Part shown: in pieces, positions 8,656 to 17,572 of the stretch
Position numbering within the stretch: position 1 is the stretch's first letter
How the letters are laid out: every line of letters starts with the position of its first letter
Source of the DNA: Pseudomonadota bacterium
GTDB taxonomy: Bacteria; Desulfobacterota; Desulfobulbia; Desulfobulbales; Desulfocapsaceae
Assembly: GCA_018821985.1 (NCBI GenBank)
Contig: JAHJKP010000001.1
Coordinates: 1-49,098 of the forward strand
Direction: 5' to 3'
Length of the DNA: 49,098 nt
Notes under the pieces: generated by a model
What the model was told of the DNA's origin: nothing
Seen by the model: the letters and a program-made list of their open reading frames with translations, nothing else
Databases searched by the model: none
Position numbers and translations under genes: made by a program

Positions 8656-9411
8656 TCAAACTCCATTAGGGATACAGGTCATACTTTGCATGGCAGCCAT
8701 TAACATCCCCGACATATCCTGACTTCGCCGTCGAAATGCCGGCGTTGAGAACCCAGGTTTCCACTCTTTCTGCCACAACTCATCAGAGACCAGCATCAGG
8801 GCCGCAAATTCAATCCCCCGGAAAAGGGCCACCGTGCAGAGCGCCGAATATTCCATATCAATGGCTACTATATCCTGTTCCTTATGCAGACGCGCAAGCA
8901 GATCCCGCGTTTCACGGTAAGGCGCATCCGTCGACCAGACCCTCCCTTCCTGCCATGCAATTTCACTTCGATCAAGGGTGTCACGTAACCAGGCCATCAG
9001 AGATGCAGAGGGTTTTGGTCCCAGATCACAACTATAATAGCGGGACGTCCCCTCTCCGCACAATGCCTGCCCCGGCAACAAGACGCTACCGACCTCCAGC
9101 CCATGTTGCAATGCACCACACCAACCAACCAGGATAAGCCGCTTGGCTCCCAGGACAATGAGTTTTTCCATGCACAGTACAGCCATAGGCGCACCAACTG
9201 CCGGCCCGGCCACAAAGAAGGTCTCGTCACCATTCACACAAAGCATGCTGTTAAAGAAAAATCGCTTCTTGCCGCCCTCGGTGACCATCTTATTCACCGC
9301 ATTCGTGGCCTCAGCGGGATTTACAAAAAAAAGTCCTGTCTCAGGAATCACCTTTTCCTTCCTGCCCCGTACCGGATGCATTACTACATCTTCTCTCTCA
9401 AGGTCACACAT
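8656..9411 (-). CDS. nucleoside phosphorylase family protein
   Basis: A 251-residue member of the PNP/UDP phosphorylase superfamily, which cleaves the glycosidic bond of nucleosides with phosphate. Marks are VAGPAVGAPMAVLCMEKLIVLGAKRLILVG (phosphate and ribose region; in full it spans the central sheet), GWCGALQ, and VAIDMEYSALCTVALFRG, with the Met-Glu that contacts ribose. The pattern is closest to uridine phosphorylase-like members, but substrate is not determined. RBS support for the first ATG is weak; a second ATG at 9381 has GAGAG upstream and is possible. It is separated from rimO by about 70 bases on the same strand. Confidence 0.8.
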   Translation of the reverse strand: MCDLEREDVVMHPVRGRKEKVIPETGLFFVNPAEATNAVNKMVTEGGKKRFFFNSMLCVNGDETFFVAGPAVGAPMAVLCMEKLIVLGAKRLILVGWCGALQHGLEVGSVLLPGQALCGEGTSRYYSCDLGPKPSASLMAWLRDTLDRSEIAWQEGRVWSTDAPYRETRDLLARLHKEQDIVAIDMEYSALCTVALFRGIEFAALMLVSDELWQKEWKPGFSTPAFRRRSQDMSGMLMAAMQSMTCIPNGV

Positions 9412-9470
9412 AGGAAAACCATCTGCTGTTACTACTCTTTGTAGAAAATCACATTACCCACTTTCCAAAC

Positions 9471-9506
9471 GCAAAAAGGCCACAGATTTCTCTGTGGCCT
9501 TTTTGC
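9471..9506. terminator. strong bidirectional terminator
   Basis: A perfect 16-bp stem (gcaaaaaggccacaga / tctgtggcctttttgc) with a 4-nt loop has a T-run in the arm on both strands. It ends the atpE transcript on the minus strand. Confidence 0.92.
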
Positions 9507-9537
9507 GCGATCAGTGACGATCACACTCTGCTGTCTA

Positions 9538-9789
9538 CTACTTGATCAATGGGTTTGCATACAGAAGGATCAGAGAGATAACAAGACCGTAAATAGCAAC
9601 AGACTCAGCAAGAGCCATACCGAGGATCATGAAGGTCATCAATTTTGGCTGTACTTCAGGATTACGGGCAAGACCCTGGGTCGCACCGTTACCAACATTA
9701 CCAATACCGATACCTGCTCCAAGACCGGCAAGACCGATTGAGAGCGCAGCGCCAATACAAACCAAACCAAGCATCAAATTACTTTCCAT
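9538..9789 (-). CDS. atpE: F-type ATP synthase Fo subunit c
   Basis: An 83-residue two-helix hairpin protein that forms the rotating c-ring of ATP synthase. The first helix has GLAGLGAGIGIGNVG, the polar loop is ARNPEVQP, and the second helix carries the ion-binding Glu in ALAESVAIYG. Na+-type rings usually have a Gln in the first helix at the place where this protein has Ile (GIGIGN). The residues after Glu (S, V, A) are only partly Na+-like, so proton coupling is more likely; this is inference. AAGGAGA lies just upstream of the start. Last gene of the Fo block. Confidence 0.97.
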   Translation of the reverse strand: MESNLMLGLVCIGAALSIGLAGLGAGIGIGNVGNGATQGLARNPEVQPKLMTFMILGMALAESVAIYGLVISLILLYANPLIK

Positions 9790-9888
9790 TGTGTTCTCCT
9801 TGTAAAATTAAAGTTTTTTTGGCCTTCTTCCTATATAAAATAAATAACTCAGGTACAACCCGAATCATTCAAAACTTATGTTGCAACA

Positions 9889-10611
9889 TCAATGCGCATG
9901 CTCATTGGACTGAGTGAAATAAACAACGGTCAACAATACAAAAACCATGGCCTGCACCAGTGAAACCAAAACGCCCAGAACCATGATCGGCAGGGGGGCA
10001 AAATATGCACCAGCCAGCATAAAGAGAATTCCCAACAGTGTCTCTTTTGCCATGATATTTCCGAAAAGACGGATAGAGAGTGACAACAGACGGGCAAAGT
10101 TACTGATAAGCTCAATGGGGAGCATCAACGGGATCAGCACCGGCATAGGTCCAAGAAAATGCTTTACATAAGCAAAACCATTGGCACGAATACCAATGAT
10201 ATGATGCGTGATCCAGACAATAATGGTCAAGGCAAGAGTAGTATTGATACTGGAAGTAGGAGACATGAAACCTGGAATCAAACCGATCAGATTGGCCACG
10301 GCAATATACAGAGCGAAAGTGGCAATCATGGGAAAAAGTTTATCCGTCAAATCCCTTCCCATATTTTCAACGAAGAAGTTATCCATACCACCAATAAGAA
10401 TCTCCCAGAAATTCTGTCCTTTTCCCGGCACCATCTCCAGATTTCCCAAGGTCAGCTTACCAACCACTACCAGAAAAAGCATGGTAAACCAAGTATAGGT
10501 CATATAGGGCGCACACAGTTGCTCAACCAAACCATGACCGACCGGGCCATGGGGAATGGGCAGTCCCAGTTTCTCCAGGATAATTGATATAAATAGTATT
10601 GGATGTTCCAT
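9889..10611 (-). CDS. atpB: F-type ATP synthase Fo subunit a
   Basis: A 240-residue polytopic membrane protein forming the ion channel against the c-ring. The essential Arg is in PIELISNFARLLSLSIRLFGN, and the C-terminus ends FVLLTVVYFTQ. The frame runs open to 10782, but that stretch overlaps atpI. The ATG at 10611 with GAGGG upstream begins MEHPILFISI and is the usual start for this family. It is preceded by atpI, with 8 bases between stop and start. Confidence 0.95.
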   Translation of the reverse strand: MEHPILFISIILEKLGLPIPHGPVGHGLVEQLCAPYMTYTWFTMLFLVVVGKLTLGNLEMVPGKGQNFWEILIGGMDNFFVENMGRDLTDKLFPMIATFALYIAVANLIGLIPGFMSPTSSINTTLALTIIVWITHHIIGIRANGFAYVKHFLGPMPVLIPLMLPIELISNFARLLSLSIRLFGNIMAKETLLGILFMLAGAYFAPLPIMVLGVLVSLVQAMVFVLLTVVYFTQSNEHAH

Positions 10612-10619
10612 AATCCCTC

Positions 10620-11042
10620 TTACCTCCTGCTGCTGATAATATAGCGTCCCGCCGCACCGACTGTCGTCAGGGTGATGGTAAACACTACCGTTGACAGCCC
10701 CACCAGCAATCCAAAGATGTTCACCTTGCCGCTCTTTATGAGCATCAGCAAGACAAGCCCGATGATTGCCAGCCGGAGCCAAAATTTAATAATATAACGT
10801 GTTTTACCGACCTTGAGCGCTTTTTTCTCCCCCTGGCCTGCCTCGGAAGAATCTAGAGATTTCATGAAGCGGGCCACATCCTGGTGTGTCAACACAAAAC
10901 TGACAATGGAAATAACCCCACCGACAGCCACCGCCCAGGCAATTTCCCAAGAGAAAAACACCCAGGAACCACCGCACAGAAGCAGTAGGCAGACCCAACT
11001 CAACACCTGCATCTTGCGCAGGGATACCAATTCATCCGACAC
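10620..11042 (-). CDS. atpI: ATP synthase subunit I (AtpI)
   Basis: A 140-residue small membrane protein with two hydrophobic pairs: about residues 13-50, and 85-130 after a charged loop (SSEAGQGEKKALKVGKTRY). The size, topology and position directly before atpB match AtpI/UncI, an assembly helper for the c-ring. Sequence conservation in the family is low, so position is the main support. Confidence 0.85.
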   Translation of the reverse strand: MSDELVSLRKMQVLSWVCLLLLCGGSWVFFSWEIAWAVAVGGVISIVSFVLTHQDVARFMKSLDSSEAGQGEKKALKVGKTRYIIKFWLRLAIIGLVLLMLIKSGKVNIFGLLVGLSTVVFTITLTTVGAAGRYIISSRR

Positions 11043-11063
11043 TCTGTTGCAACCGCCCAGACC

Positions 11064-11291
11064 TTAGTCTTTATCTTGCTGTTTGATAATATCGAACAGA
11101 CTTTTAAAACCGGCGGCTATACCAAACGCAAGCCCGATAAAAGTAAACCATGGAGTGGTTCGATCATCAAACACCTTCTGATCGAGATAAATCCCCCCCC
11201 CCATACCAATAAAGATTGCCGCAACAAAGGTAAATCCGATATGACCATAGTTGCCCAGCAGGTGGATCATCTCTTTACTCATTTTCGACAT
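11064..11291 (-). CDS. atpZ: AtpZ/AtpI-family membrane protein
   Basis: A 75-residue protein with two transmembrane helices and the AtpZ signature GGGIYLDQKVF followed by TPWFTFIGLAFGIAAG. AtpZ accompanies AtpI at the head of many Fo operons and, with it, forms a proposed ion (Mg2+/Ca2+) channel or assembly factor. A GTG at 11303 is in frame, but AAGGTGGAG lies 6 bases before the ATG at 11291, so I chose the latter. First gene of the Fo block, about 90 bases after hemL. Confidence 0.85.
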   Translation of the reverse strand: MSKMSKEMIHLLGNYGHIGFTFVAAIFIGMGGGIYLDQKVFDDRTTPWFTFIGLAFGIAAGFKSLFDIIKQQDKD

Positions 11292-11383
11292 CTTCGTCTC
11301 CACCTTCGTTCCGAGAACGACTCTTTAACAAACAATCGAATCTGTTAGCATGCCCACTTGTCAAAGTCAACGATTTTTTAATT

Positions 11384-12670
11384 TTATGCTAATTTTTTGA
11401 ATGACCATTCAGTCATTTCAAGGGCTCTTTCCAGTTGTTTTTCAGTCTGGGCTGCGGAAATAAAAGCCACCTCGAACTGAGATGGCGCCAGATAAATACC
11501 CTTCGACAGCATTTGGCGATAATGCTGGCCATAGCGACCGGCATCAGCAGTCATGGCCGATTGAAAATCAACCACTTTCTCAGTGGTAAAAAATCCGGTC
11601 ATCAACGATCCCACCCGATTCAACCGGACCGGAATCTTTGTTCGCTCGCTGATCTCTCGAAGACGGTCGGCAAAACCAGCAGCCTTGTCATTTAAGTGAG
11701 TATAGAATCCCTCCTGCTTAAGTAATTTCAAGGTGGCAATACCAGCGGCCATGGCCAGAGGATTCCCGGACAGAGTCCCAGCCTGATAGACAGGGCCGTC
11801 CGGAGCTATCCTGTCCATGATATCTGCCCGGCCACCATAGGCCCCAACAGGAAGTCCTCCACCAATAATCTTGCCCAGGCAGGTCAGATCAGGCATGATC
11901 CCGAAATATTCCTGCGCCCCGCCATAGGCGAGACGGAACCCGGTGATCACTTCATCAAAGATAAGAACGATGCCGAGCTCCGCAGTGAGCGCCCGCAACT
12001 TCTGTAAAAAACCAGGGGCAGGAGCAACACATCCCATATTGCCGGCCACCGGCTCAACAATCACACAGGCAATATCGAGGGTGGCATCACGCAATGTCTT
12101 TTCCAGGATATCCTCATTATTATATGGGATGGAAACGGTATTTTTAACAATCTCTTCCGGCACCCCAGGGCTTCCTGGAATACCAAGGGTGATCACTCCA
12201 GATCCTGCCTTCACCAGAAATGAATCGGCATGGCCATGATAACAACCATCAAATTTAACAATCACCTTTTTACCGGTATAACCTCGGGCAAGACGGACCG
12301 CGCTCATGGTTGCCTCGGTGCCGGAGCTGACAAAGCGAACCTTTTCCACCGATGGCAGGGCGTCCACCACCATAGTGGCAAGCTCTATCTCTTTTGGGGT
12401 AGGCGCCCCGAAGCTGGTTCCATGCTGCATCGCCTCAGAAATGGCTGCCAGAATCTGTGGATGGGCATGCCCCAGAATCATCGGCCCCCAGGAACAGACA
12501 AAATCTATATATTCGTTGCCATCCACATCATAGACAGATGAGCCCTGTGCCCGTTCAATAAAAAGCGGGTCACACCCCACCGATCGACAGGCCCGCACCG
12601 GACTGTTCACGCCGCCTGGAATAACCTTTCGTGCCTGTTGAAACATCTGTGCTGATGTGCTTGTTTTCAT
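11384..12670 (-). CDS. hemL: glutamate-1-semialdehyde 2,1-aminomutase
   Basis: A 428-residue PLP enzyme that turns glutamate-1-semialdehyde into 5-aminolevulinate, the first committed precursor of heme and siroheme. Visible marks are [14 protein letters not shown] at the N-terminus, [30 protein letters not shown], and the PLP lysine in [17 protein letters not shown]. The length is standard. The start has AAGGAG at 8 bases. Siroheme demand is high here because DsrAB is encoded in the same window; that link is inference. The Fo genes follow on the same strand. Confidence 0.97.
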   Translation of the reverse strand: MKTSTSAQMFQQARKVIPGGVNSPVRACRSVGCDPLFIERAQGSSVYDVDGNEYIDFVCSWGPMILGHAHPQILAAISEAMQHGTSFGAPTPKEIELATMVVDALPSVEKVRFVSSGTEATMSAVRLARGYTGKKVIVKFDGCYHGHADSFLVKAGSGVITLGIPGSPGVPEEIVKNTVSIPYNNEDILEKTLRDATLDIACVIVEPVAGNMGCVAPAPGFLQKLRALTAELGIVLIFDEVITGFRLAYGGAQEYFGIMPDLTCLGKIIGGGLPVGAYGGRADIMDRIAPDGPVYQAGTLSGNPLAMAAGIATLKLLKQEGFYTHLNDKAAGFADRLREISERTKIPVRLNRVGSLMTGFFTTEKVVDFQSAMTADAGRYGQHYRQMLSKGIYLAPSQFEVAFISAAQTEKQLERALEMTEWSFKKLA

Positions 12671-12994
12671 TGTTCGACTCCTTCAACAATTCCTTATATT
12701 TTTTCGATTCACGACTCACAATTATTAATTTCCATTAATAAACAGCATAACCATAGCATGCCAGTAGAAAAAGTGCCAAACAAGTTCCACACCTTGACCT
12801 TTTTGCAATCATGCACAATTTATTACAATTTTACTAATATTCATCCTCATGCCTTGCTGACGCTTTTACTGTAATTTTTACTTGTCATGCAAAATCCCAG
12901 AAGGTACACTATGGACACAGTTCAATAATTACCTTTAAAATTAAAATAATACTAAATATTCATACTACAGAACAATCAACAACGGAGACAAATA
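12671..12994. other. divergent intergenic region, hemL/trxA
   Basis: An AT-rich 324-base interval between divergent hemL and trxA. It contains the putative trxA promoter listed separately. I see no ORF or stable hairpin. Confidence 0.5.
12882..12910 (+). promoter_or_regulatory. putative sigma-70 promoter of trxA
   Basis: TTGTCA (12882-12887) and TACACT (12905-12910) are separated by 17 bases, giving a leader of about 80 bases before trxA. Both hexamers are near consensus. Prediction only. Confidence 0.5.
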
Positions 12995-13321
12995 ATGGCA
13001 AGCGACAAAGTTCAAGCAATAAATGATGCTGCATTTAAGACAACTGTATCTTCAAATGTGCCCTGCCTTGTGGATTTCTGGGCACCTTGGTGTGGACCTT
13101 GTAAGGCTATCGGTCCAGTCATTGAAGACCTGGCCGAGGAATATGCCGGCAAAGTAACCATCCTGAAGATGAATGTTGATGACAACCCGGTCACGCCAGG
13201 GAAATTTGGTATCCGGGCCATTCCTACCCTGATCCTCTTTAAAAACGGTGAAGTGGTGGACCAGATTACCGGTGCCGTAGGAAAGAAACAACTTGTTGAC
13301 CTCATTAACAAGGCCCTGTAA
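12995..13321 (+). CDS. trxA: thioredoxin
   Basis: A 108-residue classical thioredoxin with the redox motif WCGPC (residues 32-36), the buried Asp in CLVDFWAPW and the cis-proline in IRAIPTLILF. It reduces protein disulfides in the cytoplasm. GGAGA lies 7 bases before the ATG. Its reductase gene trxB follows 93 bases downstream on the same strand, so both halves of the thioredoxin system are paired. Confidence 0.97.
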   Translation: MASDKVQAINDAAFKTTVSSNVPCLVDFWAPWCGPCKAIGPVIEDLAEEYAGKVTILKMNVDDNPVTPGKFGIRAIPTLILFKNGEVVDQITGAVGKKQLVDLINKAL

Positions 13322-13414
13322 GCAACGTCCGACCTCATTCCTTTGTGTGGCAAGGGTTTCTCTTGCCATTCAAGACTAACTGCCATCTCCTGAATATGAT
13401 GATCAAAAAAAGTA

Positions 13415-14347
13415 ATGAAAAAGACGCATTATGAACTGATCATTCTGGGTTCCGGTCCTGCCGGACTTGCTGCTGGTCTCTATGCGGCAAGAGCCAGGAT
13501 TGATCACCTCTTGATTGAAAAAGGGGCCACTGGCGGCCAGATCCTGCTCACCGACTGGGTTGACAACTATCCGGGCTTTCCTGACGGCCTTTCCGGCTTT
13601 GAACTTGCCGAAAAGATGGAGGCCCACGCCCGGCGCTTCGGGCTCAACACCCTGACTGCCAATGTGGTCAGCATGGATCTTCTGCAGCCCCCAAAACGGC
13701 TAACCCTGGAAGACGGAGAACAACTCACGTGCAACGCCCTGATCATCTGCAGCGGAGCCCGTCCCCAACTGCTTAACATCCCAGGGGAAGCCGAATTCGC
13801 CGGCAAGGGTGTCTCCTACTGTGCCACCTGTGATGGTCCTTTTTATCGCAACATGCATGTGGCCGTAGTAGGCGGCGGCAATACCGCAGTGCAGGAGGCC
13901 TCCCATCTCACTAAATTTGCCAGCCGGGTGACCCTAATCCATCGCCGTGACGCCCTGCGAGCCACAAAGATTATTCAGGAAAAGGCCTTTGCCAACGATA
14001 AGATTGATTTCATCTGGGACAGTCAGGTTACTGCCATTGAGGGAGAAAAAGGTGTTGAACGGATTCTCCTCAGAGATCGAGGTGGCAAAGAAACGACCCT
14101 GGCCGTTGACGGTATTTTTATCCTCATTGGCGTGATCCCCAATAATGAGATGCTCCCCCTGCAAGCCCTGAAGGCAGAGCATGGCGGATTTATCCCCACC
14201 GACAACGAAACCCGGACAGCAATCCCAGGAGTCTTTGCTGCTGGTGATATCCGCAGCAAAGAAGTGCGACAGATCGTCAACGCTGCAGGCGAAGGGGCAA
14301 CCGCCGAGCTCGCCGCTGAACATTATCTGAACAATTTGACACTATAA
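13415..14347 (+). CDS. trxB: thioredoxin reductase
   Basis: A 310-residue flavoprotein that reduces thioredoxin with NADPH. The FAD-binding motif GSGPAGLAAG is at residues 12-21, the redox-active CATC at 136-139, the second nucleotide-binding glycine motif GGGNTAVQ at about 153, and the C-terminal FAD motif GVFAAGDIRSKEVRQIV. A stop codon 13 bases upstream limits the start to this ATG; its RBS is weak. It lies six bases before bamD, suggesting one transcript trxA-trxB-bamD. Confidence 0.97.
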   Translation: MKKTHYELIILGSGPAGLAAGLYAARARIDHLLIEKGATGGQILLTDWVDNYPGFPDGLSGFELAEKMEAHARRFGLNTLTANVVSMDLLQPPKRLTLEDGEQLTCNALIICSGARPQLLNIPGEAEFAGKGVSYCATCDGPFYRNMHVAVVGGGNTAVQEASHLTKFASRVTLIHRRDALRATKIIQEKAFANDKIDFIWDSQVTAIEGEKGVERILLRDRGGKETTLAVDGIFILIGVIPNNEMLPLQALKAEHGGFIPTDNETRTAIPGVFAAGDIRSKEVRQIVNAAGEGATAELAAEHYLNNLTL

Positions 14348-14353
14348 GCTATC

Positions 14354-15148
14354 ATGCAATCACCTGCTTCTTTTTCACGTTCCTTGATCATCACCCTCCT
14401 TTCCGCAACCCTTCTAACCCTCTCGCTGAGTGGGTGCGCCACCATGAAATCCTGGTTTGGCATTGGAGGCGAAGAGATACAGATCCCAGCAGACAGTCTT
14501 GCCATTAAGGGCATGGATGCCTACGACGTCGGCGATTACTATGAAGCAGCAAAACATTTTAACGAAATTCTGGACAACTATCCTTTCAGTCCCCAGGCAA
14601 TGCTTGCTGAGCTGAAAGGCGCCGACTGTAACTATTTCATGGAAAACTATGCAGAAGCACTGGTTCTTTACAAGAGATTTGAGGAACAACATCCAACCAA
14701 CGAGGCTATTCCCTATGTCTTGTATCAAATAGCCATGTGCAGTTACCAGCAGATTGACACTATTGATCGAGACACCTCCGGAGCGACAAAAGCAATCCGG
14801 GATTTTACCAGATTAATCAAGGCCTTTCCCGAATCACCCTATACCGATGAGGCCAAGGCCAGGAGCAGGGCAGCCAAAGAGTTTCTGGTCAACCATGAAT
14901 ACCTTGTCGTCGAATTCTACCTGCGAACCGACAAATACCTTGATGCAAAAACCAGACTGAAGTATCTGGTCAGCACCTATCCTGACGCATCCATCACTCC
15001 CAAGGCCAAAGAGTTGCTCGCCAAAATCGAAACCGGTGAAAAGCTGGGATTCAACCTCTCTTCATGGTTCTCCGGCCTGGTTGAACTGCCGGACTGGCAT
15101 CTTTTCTCCTCTGAAAAGCCCACGGAACAGCCCCTGCCTTCCAAATAA
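14354..15148 (+). CDS. bamD: outer-membrane assembly lipoprotein BamD
   Basis: A 264-residue TPR lipoprotein of the BAM complex, which inserts beta-barrel proteins into the outer membrane. The lipobox LSGC gives lipidated Cys28. TPR-type units follow (GMDAYDVGDYYEAAKHFNEI, ENYAEALVLYKRF, and a C-terminal DKYLDAKTRLKYLVSTYPD) with the YfiO pattern FPESPYTDEAKAR. The length agrees with the family. Starts 6 bases after trxB. A 20-residue tail after about residue 235 is less conserved. Confidence 0.9.
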   Translation: MQSPASFSRSLIITLLSATLLTLSLSGCATMKSWFGIGGEEIQIPADSLAIKGMDAYDVGDYYEAAKHFNEILDNYPFSPQAMLAELKGADCNYFMENYAEALVLYKRFEEQHPTNEAIPYVLYQIAMCSYQQIDTIDRDTSGATKAIRDFTRLIKAFPESPYTDEAKARSRAAKEFLVNHEYLVVEFYLRTDKYLDAKTRLKYLVSTYPDASITPKAKELLAKIETGEKLGFNLSSWFSGLVELPDWHLFSSEKPTEQPLPSK

Positions 15149-15164
15149 GCCTCTTCTTCAAAGC

Positions 15165-15191
15165 AGCCGAACAGAGGTGTTCTGTTCGGCT
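15165..15191. terminator. hairpin between convergent bamD and NIL-ferredoxin genes
   Basis: An 11-bp perfect stem (agccgaacaga / tctgttcggct) with a 5-nt loop. No T-run follows, so termination is likely but not certain. Confidence 0.5.
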
Positions 15192-15217
15192 GATTGCTAT
15201 CTATAAGCCATTTATAC

Positions 15218-15658
15218 TCAGGAGTTTATATTTTCCGTCAATGCGTCTTGCCCCAGAGAGAGCTCCATAGCCCTTACCGGACAGATAGGCACGCATAAAC
15301 TGCAGCCGGTACATTTGTCCGGATCAAAAAGTACTGCCATATCAGGTCGATGCAGAGACAGGGCACCCACCGGACAGACGCCCGTACAGACCCCGCACTG
15401 AAAACATTTTTCATCATCCCGGCGGACGCTGGCCGCAAGACGCTCGACCTTGACCCCACGCTCTTCAAGATACTCAAGCCCTTTGACCACATTGGCCTTG
15501 CTTCCTTTCAACTCAAGGATCATAAGCCCATCCCTCTGCGGCAGGATATCCGCCTTCAGGATATTAAACTCAACATCATACTGTTTAACCAACTGATAAA
15601 TAATCGGTTCGTTGCTGGTATCCTTAAAAAAGCGTAAGATATATATACGGTTATACAC
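15218..15658 (-). CDS. NIL domain-ferredoxin protein
   Basis: A 146-residue protein with an N-terminal NIL domain (about residues 1-75, the ligand-sensing fold known from methionine ABC transporters). A bacterial-type 2[4Fe-4S] ferredoxin follows: CFQCGVCTGVCPVGAL (about 86-101) and CTGCSLCVPICPVRAM. Such proteins are common in anaerobes, and some are linked to sulfur or homocysteine assimilation; the role here is not known. The start is GTG with AGAGAGG 7 bases upstream. Confidence 0.9.
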   Translation of the reverse strand: MYNRIYILRFFKDTSNEPIIYQLVKQYDVEFNILKADILPQRDGLMILELKGSKANVVKGLEYLEERGVKVERLAASVRRDDEKCFQCGVCTGVCPVGALSLHRPDMAVLFDPDKCTGCSLCVPICPVRAMELSLGQDALTENINS

Positions 15659-15689
15659 GATAAAACCTCTCTTTTGTCTATTACAGGCG

Positions 15690-16304
15690 CTATGCGACCG
15701 CCTGCGGGTCCACCACTCTGACTATCCACTCCTCAAGCAAGCCTAAGAGTGCGTCAAGGGGTTGATTCGTATCTATGATTAACAACTGCTCCGGGCCAAG
15801 CTCACTAGGCATCTCAAACCTTTTCTTCTGTTGGAGATAAATCTCCCAGCGCCCATCGGACACCGCCTGCGGATCGTTCTGCCGTTGCTCCATCCGCTCT
15901 CGCATCACCTCTTCGGGACAGATGCAGTGTACAAAAAAAACTTTAGCTTTTGGTGCCAACTTCTCCTGCACCAGCTCCCGCTCACAACGGGCCTGATACG
16001 ATCCATCAAGAACCACACAAACCCCAGGTCCTGCATCCAGATCCTGCTCTGCCAGAATCAACAATTGATCATAGGTCTTGCGGGAGAATTCGTGGCTGTA
16101 AATCCCCTGATCCGCCGGGCCTGACTGCCTGCTCTCAGGGGCTAGACCTGCGATCTCTTTACGCACCCTGTCCGAATTATAATAGCCACAAGCATGCTGT
16201 CTGGCCCAAGCAGCAGCCAGATAACTTTTTCCAGTGGCAATCATCCCAAAAAAAACCAATACCTTTCCTGCAGCTGCCACTTCAGCCACCCACCTTGACC
16301 GCAT
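15690..16304 (-). CDS. P-loop kinase-like protein (AAA_33 type), possibly half of a split gene
   Basis: A P-loop NTPase with Walker A FFGMIATGKSYLA and a downstream Asp in VVLDGSYQ, followed by a lid-like RERMEQRQND. It matches the kinase half usually fused behind an aminoglycoside-phosphotransferase-like domain. The frame is open to 16382, but ATG 16304 begins directly before the P-loop strand. Its start overlaps the end of the phosphotransferase-like gene by 23 bases in a different frame, so the two either are coupled genes or arose by frameshift from one bifunctional protein. Substrate unknown. Confidence 0.75.
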   Translation of the reverse strand: MRSRWVAEVAAAGKVLVFFGMIATGKSYLAAAWARQHACGYYNSDRVRKEIAGLAPESRQSGPADQGIYSHEFSRKTYDQLLILAEQDLDAGPGVCVVLDGSYQARCERELVQEKLAPKAKVFFVHCICPEEVMRERMEQRQNDPQAVSDGRWEIYLQQKKRFEMPSELGPEQLLIIDTNQPLDALLGLLEEWIVRVVDPQAVA

Positions 16305-17304
16305 ATTTCTGGGCCAGGACAAAATAGCGGGCAGCCTGCTCTCTGCACCGCGCTCCAACGGATATATCAACCGCCGGATCACTGGCCGTAAAAAGATTTA
16401 TCTTGCCGCGAACCATGGCCCGGTAACATTTATAAAAATCAAGCATCTCGACAAGGCCGGGATCTGCCGATTCTTCCACAAAACGCTCAACAAAATAGGT
16501 CGAAAGTTCCTCCAGTCCATGGAAATCGAGATCCATGGCCAGAAATGCCACATCAGCCGCCACATCCGAATAGCGGAAACGCTCATTAAATTCGATACAA
16601 TCAAAGATGTGCACAGGGGTTGTCAAACAGATATTGGCAGAATAAAGATCTCCGTGGCAATCACGAATCTTCCCTGCCGCCCGGCGTCGCTCAAATCGTA
16701 GTTCATCTTTCAGGAACGCACGGGCATAGTGACCAATCTGATCAAACTGGTCACGACTGAATGCCCCTTGATCGATAAAGACCTCCGTCTGATCAAAATT
16801 CTCCAGAACATTGACGGCAACAGAGGTGGCACGACCAAACTCACTTATGGCCTCCGTCCCCTCAGCCCGCTGATAAAAAGGAACCAGGACCTCAATGATC
16901 CGGTCAATCTGCCCATGATCCAACTGACCGGCACCAATCACATGGGGCATCATCAGCTCTTCCGGCATACGGACCATCTTCACCCCATATTCGACCACCT
17001 CACCCTTCCCGTTCAGACTATACTGATTACCCTCACGAGTAACCGTAACCACATCCAAGTAGAGATCAGGGCAGAGACGACGATTGAGAATCAACTCCTG
17101 CTCACAATAATATTTTCTTTTTTCCAGAGTTGAAAAATCGAGAAAACCAAAGTTCACCTGTTTTTTCCATTTATAGACAAAATCCCCAGCCAGCAAGACA
17201 AAAGAGATATGGGTCTGCAGCAGCTGAATGCCCTCCACTGGATGGGGATAACTACTGCTCTGCTGCAGATATTGGATATATTGGGGGAGGATATCTTCAC
17301 TCAT
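16282..17304 (-). CDS. aminoglycoside phosphotransferase-like kinase
   Basis: A 340-residue protein with the APH/choline-kinase fold. The lysine-bearing strand is FVYKWKKQVNFGFLDFST, the catalytic loop is IRDCHGDLYSANICL (His-Gly-Asp and Asn), and the metal-binding Asp is in IFDCIEFNERFRYSDVAADVAFLAMDL. AAGGAG lies 6 bases before the ATG. Homologues carry a C-terminal P-loop kinase domain that here is encoded by the next, overlapping frame. Despite its name the family need not give antibiotic resistance; the substrate is unknown. Confidence 0.82.
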   Translation of the reverse strand: MSEDILPQYIQYLQQSSSYPHPVEGIQLLQTHISFVLLAGDFVYKWKKQVNFGFLDFSTLEKRKYYCEQELILNRRLCPDLYLDVVTVTREGNQYSLNGKGEVVEYGVKMVRMPEELMMPHVIGAGQLDHGQIDRIIEVLVPFYQRAEGTEAISEFGRATSVAVNVLENFDQTEVFIDQGAFSRDQFDQIGHYARAFLKDELRFERRRAAGKIRDCHGDLYSANICLTTPVHIFDCIEFNERFRYSDVAADVAFLAMDLDFHGLEELSTYFVERFVEESADPGLVEMLDFYKCYRAMVRGKINLFTASDPAVDISVGARCREQAARYFVLAQKYAVKVGG

Positions 17305-17467
17305 GTGTAACTCCTTGCCTACCAGCTTGCTTCAGAAAATAATTTTTCTCTCATCGACTGACGCCTCAGCAATCAAGCACGACAAAACCTTTACCTTATT
17401 TTAGTATCATGATAAACATCCTTTTACAAAAATGGAGTCATTCATGCAAGACGACGACTCTCTTTTT

Positions 17468-17520
17468 AGGTGCCGTTATGAAATAAACAGCGTTTTTTTG
17501 CTTATTTTATTACGGCACCT
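17468..17520. repeat. inverted repeat 1 (19-bp arms) before larB
   Basis: Arms 17468-17486 and 17502-17520 pair over 19 positions with 17 Watson-Crick pairs, one G-U and one mismatch, around a 15-nt loop containing seven T. It lies in a divergent region, so it is not at the end of any gene. It could be a leader RNA structure, a regulatory stem or a short mobile palindrome. Confidence 0.8.
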
Positions 17521-17523
17521 TAT

Positions 17524-17572
17524 GCCGCTTCAAAGAAACAGCCAATCTTTTCAGGCGGTTTCTTTGAGTGGC
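17524..17572. repeat. inverted repeat 2 before larB
   Basis: The arms tcaaagaaac and gtttctttga pair perfectly over 10 bp and extend outward through gcc/ggc with a wobble and a bulge. The loop is 18 nt. It starts 3 bases after inverted repeat 1, giving a tandem of two stems ending 57 bases before larB. Confidence 0.7.

Noticed and set aside
9538-9789. Sodium-dependent ATP synthase c-ring.
   Set aside because: The Gln typical of Na+ sites in helix 1 is Ile here; proton type is more likely.
16240-16260. Homopolymer sequencing error in the A8 run as the cause of the split kinase pair.
   Set aside because: The reading frame on both sides of the run gives one coherent P-loop segment, so the shift must lie elsewhere.
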